Notes under the pieces: generated by a model
Told to the model about the DNA's origin: nothing
Databases searched by the model: none
What the model saw: the letters and a program-made list of their open reading frames with translations, nothing else
Program-made: the position numbers and the translations under genes
DNA from: Toxotes chatareus
Lineage: Eukaryota > Chordata > Actinopteri > Toxotidae
Reading direction: 5' to 3'
Length of the DNA stretch: 64,000 nucleotides
Assembly (NCBI GenBank): GCA_016801885.1
Contig: CM028889.1
Location: forward strand, 23,814,001-23,878,000
Shown here: piece by piece, positions 1-10,925 of the stretch
Layout of the letters: each line of letters begins with the position of its first letter
Position numbering within the stretch: the first letter of the stretch is position 1

Positions 1-987
1 TGTCACTCAGTGCAAATTGCAGTGGTATGAGGTTTAAAAGCACAGTTTAGTGGAGGAAATATGGAAACCTGTTTAGCTCTGTGAAGAATTAATAGATTTC
101 CTGAGGCTGAAGCGCTGCTGCAGTGAACAAAGACCTGAGTACAGTGTGCTGACACCGGTGAGGCTGAGTTGACAGCAGCAGACCTTGCTGCGTATGAGTC
201 ATTGAAAACACTTAAAGTGCAAATAATGTTCAAGAACAAAGTTTAGTCATTTCGAAGCCCTTGGCACACGGAGTGGAAGTTACAGCTGGACATCTTCCAG
301 GCCTCTCCCACGTAAGGTTATAAAATATGCATGTGGACCTCCTATAGTTATGAGCATTATACACTGCGAGACCTGACTATTCATCATCAGCCCCCCCACC
401 TCCCTCCCTCCACTCTGTCTCAGAAGTATAGTATTGGCTGAAGTGGCATCAGTTGCAGTGTTGTTGCATCAGCCAGTGATTAAGACTCACTGACAATCAC
501 CTCCAGACACTCACTAATCCTGCCTGTGCTATGATGACCACAGACCTGTCGACCTCGGGCACTGTCATGCTTTATTAATTCTCCTCAGATGACTGTTTTT
601 ACTCCGGCAATAAAAGCCCATTCTTCTTGTTTTAAAAAAGTGTCTAATGAAGTGGGTATTTCGAGACTTTAAACGTCCTCGGAGGAAATGCTTGAAGGAG
701 ATTTTAATTAGACGAAGGGAATGAGCATCGATGGGCTTGGTATTACCCAGTAGGTGTGCTCTATTGGATCGGCTGTTAAAACCTCTAAATCTGTTACAGA
801 GTTTAAGTTCCACCAAAATAGATGGGAACGATCAATATGTTCCAGCTGCCTCATTCACCTCCCAAAAACTTTCTGCCTCTAATTTTTTTTTCTTCTTATC
901 CCCACTTCTATCCCAAACCTTCACTTCTCTCCTTCCCTCCTTCCTTTTTCTTCTATGTCACCTCCTCCTTGTCACCCCCCCCCCCAG

Positions 988-1116
988 GCAGAGCAGGCCA
1001 GTCTGTCTCATGTTGTGGACCTCCTGTCCCTTATTCTGCTGACAGCCATCTGGGCCGTGTGTCCTCGAGACAGCTTGGCACTGCTGGGACAGTGGGCACA
1101 GGACAAGCTCACACAG
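988..1116 (+). CDS. oma1: oma1 coding exon: segment just after the HExxH helix, hydrophobic stretch
   Basis: This 129-nt exon encodes 43 residues beginning AEQASLSHVVDLL and ending GQWAQDKLTQ. It closely parallels the human OMA1 segment that follows the HExxH zinc-binding motif, including the conserved AICPRDSLALL-type core, here AVCPRDSLALL. Residues 8-24 are strongly hydrophobic (HVVDLLSLILLTAIWAV), consistent with a membrane-embedded or buried helix. The acceptor AG at 986-987 follows a long C/T-rich tract. The donor is CAG|GTGTGA at 1116/1117. Both borders are phase 0, so loss of this exon would keep the frame. The exon cannot be a chance ORF: residue identity with OMA1 runs through its whole length and into the next three exons in order. 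The product acts in the inner mitochondrial membrane. Confidence 0.95.
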
Positions 1117-1356
1117 GTGTGACACCAGAACGTTACCTGTGTACACTGAATAATACTGTTTCCTGGTTGTCACTCGGTCAAAGTAACATCAAAATTTCCA
1201 CACTTTATACACACGTACACATGTTAACTGACAAGGCAACAGCTGTATGTTATTGTACATGTGTCTGAAGTCTGAAAATGAAAGCACTGGAATGGACTCG
1301 GACTTTTGCTGAGGGAAATGTGTCTGAATACATGATGCTGTTTGTGTCTCCCTCAG

Positions 1357-1431
1357 CTGATGTTCAGCCGTCCCTACAGTCGGAAACTAGAGGCTGAGGC
1401 TGACAAAGTCGGATTGCAGTTGGCTGCTAAG
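1357..1431 (+). CDS. oma1: oma1 coding exon: third zinc ligand region (EAEAD motif)
   Basis: This 75-nt exon encodes 25 residues, from LMFSRPYSRKLEAEADK to GLQLAAK. In M48-type metalloproteases such as OMA1 the third zinc ligand is a glutamate downstream of HExxH in an ExxxD-type motif. The LEAEAD segment is that region and matches the human protein almost residue for residue. The acceptor AG is at 1355-1356 after CTCCCTC. The donor is AAG|GTATCG at 1431/1432. Both borders are phase 0. Without this exon the protease could not coordinate its zinc, so it should be constitutive. It is separated from the preceding exon by only 240 bp. Confidence 0.96.
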
Positions 1432-2033
1432 GTATCGTCTCAAGTGTGCTATTTCTTAAACTCTACTGACAAGGAGTACCACTCAGCCTGTGACATGAAA
1501 TGTATGACAATAAAACATTTTTTTGTTGATTAAACAGGGACAATGCACAGTACATATACTGAACTAGATGTACAACAATCAGTCTATTTTCAGTCTGTTT
1601 TTGACCTGCTGAGATGATCCCAACATCATCAGGGTTACATTAGCTTGGGCTTTACGTAATTTTTTTTAAAATAAAGCCTGCATTACAAACTGGAAGTGTG
1701 GCGTTTGAAAGAAGTGGGCATCTAATGAAAGATACCGCTGATTTGTATTATGGGAAATGTAGGATATAGCATTTTTGGATCTTGACCCATACAAGGGATT
1801 AAAACTGTAACCCCTTTAACTTGAAGTGACAGCGCTCAAAATCATTGGTGCTTTATTGGGGATAATGCACAGAATTACACTCTGTCACTGTTGCCCAGTA
1901 GTCTGTCTGCAGAGCACTAGGGGGCACTGTTGTCAAATGAAACGCACCTTAAATGATAGTTTTAGAAAGAATTTCCATCACAGCACAAGACAGAGGGATG
2001 CCACATTGTGTTTGTGTTTCTGATTCCATGGGT

Positions 2034-2058
2034 TGTGTGTGTGTGTGTGTGTGTGTGT
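2034..2058 (+). repeat. (TG)n tract 9 nt upstream of an oma1 exon
   Basis: A pure 25-nt TG run occupies the position where the polypyrimidine tract of the 2068-2217 exon acceptor is expected. Only CCGTCCTAG separates it from the exon. UG repeats in RNA are known binding sites for TDP-43 and CELF proteins. Confidence 0.95.
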
Positions 2059-2067
2059 CCGTCCTAG

Positions 2068-2217
2068 GCGTGTGCAGATGTGCGAGCGGGCCCCGTTTTC
2101 TGGCAGCAGCTGGAAATCAGAGACCAGCTGACAGGAGAGTCCTCCATCCCCGAGTGGCTGTCCACACACCCGTCGCACAGGAACAGAGTCACTCAGATGG
2201 AGTCCTTCATACCACAG
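2068..2217 (+). CDS. oma1: oma1 coding exon: M48 distal region with WLSTHPSHRNR
   Basis: This 150-nt exon encodes 50 residues starting ACADVRAGPVFWQQLEI and ending MESFIPQ. It contains the highly conserved PEWLSTHPSHRNRV block. In M48 proteases the S/THP-x-x-x-x-R motif lies in the distal half of the active-site domain, and human OMA1 has the same block. The acceptor AG at 2066-2067 is unusual: only CCGTCCTAG separates it from a 25-nt pure TG run (2034-2058). The donor CAG|GTACAG at 2217/2218 is good. Both borders are phase 0, so skipping would delete exactly 50 residues, including STHP, without a frameshift. Confidence 0.96.
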
Positions 2218-4366
2218 GTACAGACAAACAGAGCCCTGATTCCCTGCTTGGTTCAGATAACAGCATGGGTTAACAGCACGTTTCTCCTTTTCTTCAGTTA
2301 TTTAAGTAAACACATACCTGCAGCTCTGATTCGTGTGTTTATCTCTAGTAAGACTCTTTGATCCGTGTGTGAGGAGGGAGCCCTACACCTGTCTGTCGTT
2401 TAGGACAAACGGTGTAACTGTAGGAGCTGTTGGATGGAGCCTTAATTGAACTAATGAAGCATCTGGAGAGATGTATACGCACCTGCAGACATGTGGAGAG
2501 GAGGGCAGACAGGAAGGAGAGACCTGGGGGTGGAGAGGAAAAGATGCAGGGTTTTTAGGCAGACAGGAAAATCATTTTGCCACACCGGCGCCTGGATATC
2601 TGCTTAACTACATTTCCTGGAGGCTTTGAGTTGAGGAGCAGCCCCACAGTAGCAGCTCAGTCTCACATGCTCACACACTGTGCCAGTGCTGTGGTTCGAC
2701 AATCAATGGTGTCTTAAGGCTAGATGGAAATCAACAGGCAGTTAAGACAGCGACTTCTATAGAAATCGTCAGCAGCGGCAATCGTTACGCCTCACATGTG
2801 CGTTTGTGTCTGAGGCAGAGGGAGAGGTTAACAGTCTACCAGGCGGCAGCGAATTTAACCTTGAGTGTGAGTTTGACTGTTGGTACAACGTCAGATGCTC
2901 CAAGCACGAAAGACGAACAGATGGGTAAACCACTAATTGTCCATCAGGTGCCTGTGTTGTCGAATGTGTGCATGTTCACTGTGTTAGAGAGAGAGAGTGT
3001 GTGTGTGTGTTATATGTATGTGCATCATATCACATCCCTGTGTGGTAGATTGACCTCCAGCAGCAGTCATTGCTGAGGCCAGGCTGTAGCCACAGGCAGT
3101 GAAGTGATGAAGACTGTTGTTTGGGGGATTCATTGGCCTGCATTGTGCGTGTGTGTGTGTTTATGTGTGTGCGCTGAGAAAACTCTCCGGCTCTGCTACC
3201 TGCAACACCCTCCTCAACAACCCCCCCAGTTCGTTCGATCCTGCATAGCGGCACATATGAGCCACTTAACGGCTGAGCTCAGTCGGGCGAAAGCGATGCA
3301 TAATGCGATGTTTTTAACCTTGCGAGGGGTGACAGCATCAAGCTAGTTAACCCGACTCTTGTGAGGGCACTCTGCCTCCACTAGTGCACTCAGCATCCTT
3401 AAGCAAAGCGCATTAAGTCCACTGGTGGCATGAGAGGGAGACCCTGTTCAGTAGGAAACCAAGTGCATGTGTGTATGCTCAAAGACTTGCAGGTGACTCT
3501 GAGTGTGTGATTAATGAGTCGGGTGTGTGAGACAGACAGACAGACTGACTGACTGATGGGAAGTGCTTGTGGTTCACTCCTACCAGCTCTGCTTGTCCAG
3601 CTTGTGTGGGATTGATTTAAAATAGAAAAGCTGCATCCTGTAGTATTTGCAGGGACGTTTAGAGCCATGTTAGCAGCAGACAGATGGTCCCCAGAGGATG
3701 AAGCTTAATGACTTTTTAATTTGACCAATATTTTGATTTCTTATCAAATGCTTGCAAAACTAATGACGCCGCCATGATCCTCCACTGTAGTTTGTGTGAA
3801 GCACAAACTGACAAACAGTAGCATGCTAACACACTCAAAGCACTAATGTGCTTTAGTGCGGCTTCAAAGAGCCACTGGCACGGCTGCAAACTCGTAGGCC
3901 TGTTGATTCTCTCCGTGGTGTCCTTATTTGTTCATTTGTCTTTAGCTGAGTTCATGTGTTCATCACGCTGCTTTCGTCTTTGTTGTCTTTGCTTGTCTCT
4001 GGTCCTTCACATGCTCCTCTCTGTCCTATGTCGCAGTCATTTCACTTCACAGCTGCGTTTTGATGAAACATCTTATCACAGAGTAAAAAAGAACAAGTAG
4101 CCGGTTTCTTGTTCTACTACAGTGCAAACAAAAAAACAACAAATGGCTCACTACCAAACCAATAAACACATTTATCATCATAAACCTGTCTGCAGTAATA
4201 AGTCAGTACATATTTACCTGAGTGTAGCTCAATGCCTTTCATTTATTCGTTTCTGTAAATTAGTTATTATATATTTTTTTATTTTGAATTAAAAGTGTAT
4301 TTTCCTTTATTATTTTACACTTACTGCAGTAACATAGTGAAACTACCTGTGTATCTGCTCTACACA

Positions 4367-4373
<7 letters not shown>

Positions 4374-4417
<44 letters not shown>
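4374..4417 (+). repeat. (CT)n microsatellite in the terminal-exon acceptor of oma1
   Basis: A 44-bp perfect CT repeat ends 11 nt before the exon at 4429 and forms most of its polypyrimidine tract. Repeat length is likely to vary between individuals. Confidence 0.95.
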
Positions 4418-4420
<3 letters not shown>

Positions 4421-4428
4421 TTATCCAG

Positions 4429-4761
4429 GCTCTGGAGTTGAGGGAAAGTTGCATCTGCCCTGCTCTACCTGCTACTGACCCTCGTGTAGTCTTCACCAAG
4501 AGCGTCCAGGTGCTGCTAGAAAACGCTAAGGACCAGGGGAGAGGACTGCCAGAGAGGGCAAGCAAACCCCACCTGCCCCAAAGTCCTGCCTCACTCCCCA
4601 ATGTACTGCCTGCAGCTCTGCTTGCCCAGAATGCACTTCTTCCTTCCCCAAATGTGGCTCAAGAAATCAAAGGTCCAGTCCCAGTTGTAGCTTCAGAGAC
4701 AGCTGTAGCAACCCCTGTCCCTGCTCCTACTGAGGGTGACAGACCAAAGGACGGGGTGTAG
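4429..4761 (+). CDS. oma1: oma1 terminal coding exon with divergent Pro/Ala/Val-rich tail
   Basis: This exon encodes the last 110 residues and ends in TAG at 4759-4761. The first ~20 residues (ALELRESCICPALPATDPR) match the human segment with its paired cysteines (REMCNCPPL..NPDPR), which fixes the identity. After VVFTKSVQVLLENAK the sequence turns into a low-complexity tail rich in Pro, Ala, Val and Leu, ending GDRPKDGV. That tail does not resemble the lysine/glutamate-rich human C-terminus. The acceptor AG at 4427-4428 follows a 44-bp (CT)n microsatellite that serves as pyrimidine tract. The 3' UTR follows at once. Confidence 0.93.
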   Translation, partial: ALELRESCICPALPATDPRVVFTKSVQVLLENAKDQGRGLPERASKPHLPQSPASLPNVLPAALLAQNALLPSPNVAQEIKGPVPVVASETAVATPVPAPTEGDRPKDGV

Positions 4762-5035
4762 ATCAGTAGTTTTTTTCACTGACTGGACTATTTATTATAT
4801 CCAAAAGACATTTCATCATTTAAATTTCAGGTGCTCAGAAATTGCTGCACATGTACTAAAGGGGTAAAGTTCCCACCAACAGTTGCAAAGATCCCTGTTG
4901 CTGCTCTCAGGACTCCCACTGGAGGATGGAGCTGGGCGTGCTTATGTGAAATGAAGTGGCTGGAGATTTTAAACAAGGAGAAAAATCGAAAAATTGGTGG
5001 AAGAAGTCATCAAAAATAAATAGAAAAAAAAATCA
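4762..5035 (+). other. oma1: oma1 3' UTR (approximate end)
   Basis: This is non-coding sequence downstream of the oma1 stop codon. The first canonical AATAAA lies at 5015-5020, within an A-rich stretch. An ORF of 62 codons at 4831-5019 has no recognisable homology and lies wholly in this UTR. The true cleavage site needs RNA evidence. Confidence 0.5.
5015..5020 (+). terminator. oma1: Candidate poly(A) signal of oma1
   Basis: This is the first AATAAA hexamer after the oma1 stop codon, 254 nt downstream of it. A-rich sequence follows immediately, which makes the exact cleavage site hard to place by eye. An alternative signal further downstream cannot be excluded. Confidence 0.4.
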
Positions 5036-6014
5036 GTACCCCTCCTAACCTCTCCCTCTACTACAACACCATGCCTAGTGACTGCAAAGATGCCACATTA
5101 ATTAGATAACCTCGAACAGGGAAATGCTGAATTAATTAGTAAAGCTCCCATACATTGCAGGATTAATATGTGCATTATTCATCGGCACACAGCAACGGAC
5201 GAGAGTAAGCACTTTGTGTGCTCATGTTTGAGGGTGTGTCCATGCCAGGCAGAGGACATCTACATTCTCAGTACGACTCCTACATTCTCATTCCTGAGGC
5301 GCTTAATGGTGTAAATTTATGCCGGGTTGTTTGCAGGTTTTAAAACACGGCCTTCTGCACAGGAATGCCAATATCCACTGTCAAGCTTTGAGAAATCTTT
5401 CATGGGATTTTGTGAAATCTTATTTAACAGGGAAAACATTCTTATTTACAGCAACAGCTTGCGGGAGCAGTCACGCAGTGAGGAGGGGAGGGTGGTTATG
5501 GTTCATATCTTGATAATCTTTTATGTGTGTTGAAACAAACACACTTGGTTATAATGTGAAATCAAAGGAGTACTACTGTGTTTTCATTTGGGATGAATTG
5601 CTTTATTTGCGTCATGTATTTTAGGTACTGAGTCTTTATCAGCTTACAAGACATCAGTCAGGAGTCTTACAGCTGCTGTGGGTGATTTGTTTTACTGCAG
5701 ACAGGGTTGGTCTATATTAGAGTCTGTGTCTGTAAGTGGCCAGTGATTGGTTTTGTGCTTACCAGCGCGCCGAAAAGCCATTTCCACTGCCTTTCCATTA
5801 CATTTAAAATTCAAATGGATGAAAAATGTACATTTATCAACAAGAGGAATGAGGATTATGGAAACACAATGTGTTACGTACTGTGTGTGTCTGCGTGTGT
5901 GAGAGAATATGAGAAAATTATCAGTCTATGTGGCATTGCATAAGAACATCAGAGCACTTCTGTCGTCACACCAACCAATTAAGACAGTGGGTGAAAGATG
6001 AGTTTCTTCTGAAG

Positions 6015-6079
<65 letters not shown>

Positions 6080-9000
6080 TAGCAGCAGCAGTTATAGCAG
6101 TTACTCATTGATGCCAGGCTCCTGGGGAAATTCCTGGCTGGCCTCTCACAGCTGATCAGACAGATGTAAAGTCTGGAAATCTCGTAGACAAGATTACACC
6201 CAGCCAGCCGTAATCAAATGAAAGCTGCAGAATTCCCATCAGTCGACCTCACCGCAGCGCTTTAGTAATGTCCTCCAACTGTTTCAAGTTCTTGCTTGTT
6301 GAATACAAAGTGAATCTTATTTTATTTTTGTGTATTAAAGAGCATTAGAGCAACATCCAAGTTCTTTTTTTTTTTTTTTTTTTTGAGCACGGACCCCTTT
6401 AATTTTCTGATATTGAAGAAAAGTGTAAACCAAAACTGTGAGATGTTTTGAGGTGTTCCTCTTCCCGGTGGCACAGATTTCACCATGACTTCCGTTCACT
6501 GGAATGGAGACTTCCCGTTTCCTGCCCACGTTGTTGTGTACACGCTGAAGCATCTGGATGCAGCTCCCTCACCACTCAGAGAGAAATTGGAACATGAGCA
6601 GGCGACAGATGACACACTCACACCCAGAGGTAATTGTAATGAGCGTGATACAATACACACACACACAGTGCTGAGTAATTGTAGCCTACTGCTGGAGTCT
6701 AAACAATACTGCAACAGAGGGCTTAATCAAGGAAAACAAAGAGACAGCAGTCAGATGGATTGAAGGGACAGAAATAGAAAATAGACAAAGTGGAACCATG
6801 GGGATTGACAGGAGAAAAGGAAAGATGCCATTTCAAGTGTGTGAAAGAGAGCATTCTTTTGGTGTGATTTACATTTAAATCAAACATTTGTTTGTAACAT
6901 ACTTCAGCTCAAACGCTGGATGGGAAAGTCCTACTCTGCGTGTTTTTTCTGTTCACATATGTAGCCTTGGGCAGATAAAATCTGTTCCACGAACTGAGTT
7001 GGAAATCAGAGATGTCTACTTTATGTCTGTAAACTCACCTCAAGTCTCAGGTTGTTTTGTGTTTGTATATTCTCCCGCCCACCAGAGACATCAGACTGCT
7101 TCTGAGACCTTCGACAAACCGCTCGCAGGTATTTCAAGGTATTGACGAGCGGAGCAGCGTTGAAAAGTAGAAGAAGGAGCAGTAAAGGCAGCACACCAAC
7201 TGCAGAGAAAGCAGGATACACTACACGGCAGACGGCAAACTCAAGATTCTGTTTCTCCAACAAAAACACTCCCAGAGAGAGTCAGGGCAGTGAGAGAGCA
7301 ACCCAACACATCTGCTGTGTAGGTGGCTGAATGATGTCCCAGAATGCAGTCTGGCTACCCTCTGACCTCCCTGTGGAGTGTTGCTCGAAGTGGCTCATCC
7401 ACAGTTCCATTTCTTGGATCCCCCTCAGCACACACACGAGGCAGCTGGCTGCAGCGTGTAGGGGGAATATGGTGATGGAAATGTGTGTATGGTGTGTGTG
7501 GCTGTGGTAAAAGTTGCTGTGTCCTTCCGCTGTGCATTAATTATACATGTGGCACGTGGGTGTCTGATTGAAATGAATATTTTACTGCTTTTAATCACTG
7601 CCATTGCCAGAGTGATGGAGCATCTGGCTGTGTTACCTGGGTAATTAAAGATGCTGTCTCACACACGCACACACGCGAGTCTCAGAGGTTGTGTCTGCAG
7701 TACGAGACAGAAGAACTCCAGAGGCTTACTAATGAGTCCGAATTAGATTTGGAATGTTTTAAAGCAATGGAAAAAATAAAAGATGGCTAAATCTTTTTTG
7801 CTTTTGTCTAACTTTGATCAGTAAAAAGCTTTTCGGAGAGGCCAGGGGACAACGGGAGTCCTGTTATAGGTCATCTGGCCTGTGTAAGTTAGCTTTTTTT
7901 TAAAAATGCCAAATACACTTGCTGTAGTTAAATCAGGATGAATATTCTTCGTCTCGCTGAGCTTGTGGAGACACGAGCCTCAATGAAAGATATAGACAGC
8001 CGGATGTTTACAGACTGTATATAAACTGTCAGGTCCTTCTTTTTCTGGGGCGAAACAGGTTCATTCAGCATGTACCCTCACAACTGAACAGTCTGGTGTC
8101 AGAAGTTACAGCAACCCACAGAAAAAAGCTGTGGTATCAGTGTAACAGTTATTCAGCAGTTTATTCATATACATTTCAGTAACTCCTACTACAGCTGTCC
8201 AAGAGCAATTTTTGTATTTGAACTTTTGGTTTCAATTTGTCACTCCCTGTGTACCTACCCCCCCTCCCACCACCCCCGAACATACCTGGCACCAGATTTT
8301 ATTTTTAGCAAATAGGGCAAAACTAGTGGCACAGTCTGGTATGTGATCTAAGTAGGTTGATAGCACAGTGCTTTTTAACCACATAAAAACCCTGTCTAGT
8401 TCTGCTTTAATATGAGCTAATGTTGGAGCTAATGTCTGCATTAGTCATACAGTACATACTGTACAGTTCTAGCCTGAGAGAATCATTCTTCACTCAGTAA
8501 AGCTTAAAGTTTTCATTACGCCGGGTTCAGAAAATTAACACACACCATGGATGAAAATTGACCTCCACTTTTTAGTTAAAAAAAAAAAAAAAATCGGATG
8601 AAAATTTAATACATTTGGCATTTTCTTTTCATGGTTTTGGATCCGCCGTTTTCCTGGAAGCTGAACTGCTGTTGTGTGAACCACAGTGAGGAACAGTCTG
8701 ACGCGGGGTCATCGAGGCTATCAAGGTATTCTCTTTCAACACACAATGCAGGTCTTCCTCTAATGGCTCCTCATGTCCTCTCTGTTTGCCGTATCATCTT
8801 GATCTTTGCTTGTGTGTGTGTGTGTGTGTGTTCATGGTTGAACTGGTAGAGGTTTTTATAGTCTGGCTGCACTGATGCTAGTAGAGATTAGGATGTTAAC
8901 ACAGTCCCTCATCTGACTGCATCGATCCCAGTCCTCGCTGTGGAATCACATTAATACTAACGTCAGGTACAAATTTTGTAGCTCTCTTTACCCCCCTCTC

Positions 9001-10130
9001 TCTCTTTTTACATCTGCTTCTCTGTCAGTGTTGATTTAAATCTGAATAACCAGCTTTCTTTCCCGGTCTTTCAAAGAGGACAGGGTGCAATCTAATGAAG
9101 GAAAGGAAAGGAAGGAAGATTGCAAAAGCAGAGGGGGACCAGAGGATGTGGAAATGAGATGAGATGAAATGGTTTAAATCTGTCTTCCTCAGGTCCTTTG
9201 ACACTGGTAAGCTCTCGGTGTTTGAGCGCATACATCAAGTCACAACTCAGGGTAAGTGTATTAAGATAGTGAACAGGTTCTTTTTATGGGCCTACGAGCA
9301 AAATGAACAGCATACAACAGTATATTCCACTCAAAGACAGGTAGTGACACAGTGAGATTAAAAGCTTGATGATGAGAGAAATTATATCAAAATTTAAATA
9401 CATGCTATGAGCTCAGAATCCAACATTTGCCTCTTAGATTATTTAGTGATAAAGAAAAACCACTTTACAATTGGTTTCAAACCCTTGCAGAGCATTTGGG
9501 TGGTCAAAACAAACAAAACAAAAATCAGCACAGACCTTTTTTTTTTTTTTCTCATGTCTGTGTCCATCAGTGCAGCAGTGCATTATATTCTTACTTTCAG
9601 CTGCTCTGTGATCCCTGGGAATCCATCAAGACAACACGGGAGAGAAGAATTCGGGCAAAAGACACTGTCAGTCAGTGTCAGGCAAATTCATCAAACTGTG
9701 ACGGACCTGGTTGGGTGTTTTAGGCCCAAAGTACTGTACAAGTGGTGAGCACAGTAGGTGTGTTTTGATTGGCTTCCACGGGAACACCGTCAGCGCTGAT
9801 GCTATCCACGCTTCTTAATTAATTTATAAAAGGGTTAGACGTCATTCATGTGTAAAGTATAAGGTCAGAACAGGACAACTCACTGTAGGTAAAACACCAT
9901 ATTCTAAAGAGCCTGCACCATGGTCTGCACTGTCACCTGCGCTGCATAAACAGGATAAGCTGTGTTGCACGATAGACGCGGGTATGCAATTATGTTATGA
10001 CTAAGCTAAAGAGCTTCGCACCATGATGTGTCTGTGGTACTGTCAGTCCAACTAAAATGTGTCCAGAGAGCTCAGGTTGAGAATCAGGCTTGCAACTGTT
10101 TTTGCTGCTATTAGTAAAAAATCCATAGTT
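5036..10130. other. Gene-free stretch downstream of oma1
   Basis: I see no coding exon here. The ORFs in this interval (the longest are 92 codons) lack homology, splice context or composition typical of exons. It contains the (TG)n block at 6019-6078 and an oligo-T run at 6365-6384. By synteny with human it should be the start of the oma1-dab1 interval. Confidence 0.6.
6019..6078 (+). repeat. (TG)30 microsatellite
   Basis: A perfect 60-bp TG repeat. It accounts for the poly-Cys/Val and poly-His/Thr reading frames on either strand at this place. Confidence 0.97.
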
Positions 10131-10139
10131 TGGATAAAA

Positions 10140-10488
10140 GGAGAGGGACGGAGTTGTCAGTCGAGCAGGAAGGTCTGCGCATGCCCACTTAGTCCTGAGG
10201 AGGGGCGTGGTCAGGTGAATCAGTGCGAACACCTGCAGGGGTTTAACAATGGGTGTGTCGGGTCTTCCAACTAACGCGAGAACAACAGTTTAGTTTAAGC
10301 GGTAGTTTGAAGAAAATGGCGGACGAGATGATTCAGTTAATTGGTGAACGTGCTTCTCAAGACCGCAGCGGCGATTAATCTTTACACTTTCAGCACAACG
10401 GAGCAACAGTGAGCTCTCCGTGGCTTTGTGCCAGCTGGAGACAGAGACGACGCTGGAAAATGGACTTCAACCAAGAGCCCCAAAGTGA
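10140..10488 (+). promoter_or_regulatory. Promoter-like patch with possible non-coding first exon
   Basis: Within an AT-rich surround this stretch is richer in CpG. It carries promoter-type motifs: an NRF1-like TGCGCATGCCC at about 10176, a GGGGCGTGG GC/CACCC-type box at about 10202, and AAAATGGCGGAC at 10313-10324, close to the YY1 core-promoter motif. The ATG inside that motif (10316) opens a 20-codon ORF, MADEMIQLIGERASQDRSGD, which stops at 10376-10378. GT dinucleotides in good donor context follow at 10408 (ACA|GTGAGC) and about 10487 (AAA|GTGAGA). A transcription start near 10.3 kb on the + strand is the simplest reading. It could serve a 5' non-coding exon of dab1 or an unknown lncRNA, or be the end of a transposon. 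No motif here is proof. Confidence 0.35.
10316..10378 (+). CDS. Possible 20-codon upstream ORF (hypothetical)
   Basis: ATG to TAA gives MADEMIQLIGERASQDRSGD. It overlaps the YY1-like AAAATGGCGGAC motif. I do not recognise the peptide. If the patch at 10.14-10.49 kb is a transcribed first exon, this would be a short upstream ORF; otherwise it is chance. Twenty open codons carry no statistical weight on their own. Confidence 0.12.
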   Translation: MADEMIQLIGERASQDRSGD

Positions 10489-10574
10489 GATTTATGCTTT
10501 GTTTGAAGTTCGTTTAAAGAATATCTTTAACATTTAGAAGAGAAAATGCTTAAAGGATGACGATTAACGAAGTT

Positions 10575-10925
10575 TGAAATGCCATGAGTTGTCGTTTATT
10601 AGGCCAAACATTAATTCGACATGCTACAAGCTATTGTGCGTTAAGCTAATATGCGCTATAAGTTCAGTACATGCTAAAGCTAAAACATGCTAAAGCTAAA
10701 ACATGCTACAAGTTAATGTTTATTAGGCTCAACATGCTAAACCATTCTGCAAGGTAAAATTCAATAGGCTTAAAGATGCGATAAGTTATTGTTTATCAGG
10801 ATAAACATTTCACAAGTCATTGTTTGCTGCAGTGAAACATGCTACAAAAGATAGTTCATTAAGCTAAAATAGTACAAGTTAAAATTTATGAGGTTAAAAC
10901 CTGCTGCAAATTATCGTTTATTTCT
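10575..10925 (+). repeat. Degenerate tandem repeat, unit about 32 bp
   Basis: At least ten imperfect copies of a unit resembling ACATGCTACAAGTTATTG followed by TTTATTAGGCTAAA are strung head to tail. Clear copies lie at about 10617, 10706, 10770, 10835 and 10866. A half-unit (ACATGCTAAAGCTAAA) is itself duplicated near 10671-10701. The array begins directly after the promoter-like patch. I do not recognise it as a known satellite. Confidence 0.75.

Larger units (their letters stand above)
1..5035 (+). other. oma1: oma1 gene, 3' part (exons, introns and 3' UTR)
   Basis: This is the gene-level extent visible here. Four consecutive exons join in phase 0 (129, 75, 150 and 333 nt) and encode about 228 C-terminal residues of the mitochondrial metalloprotease OMA1. 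The gene continues upstream of position 1; the HExxH zinc-binding helix belongs to an earlier exon and is not in the window. Visible introns are 1117-1356 (240 bp), 1432-2067 (636 bp) and 2218-4428 (2,211 bp), all with GT..AG borders. Bases 1-987 are the 3' part of a further intron, ending in a pyrimidine-rich stretch. OMA1 is a stress-activated inner-membrane protease that cleaves OPA1 and DELE1; that is family knowledge. The 3' end is placed from an AATAAA at 5015-5020 and is approximate. Confidence 0.93.

Noticed and set aside
9164..9260. Possible micro-exon after CTTCCTCAG at 9193
   Set aside because: Borders are only dinucleotide-level matches; no frame, homology or partner exon supports it.
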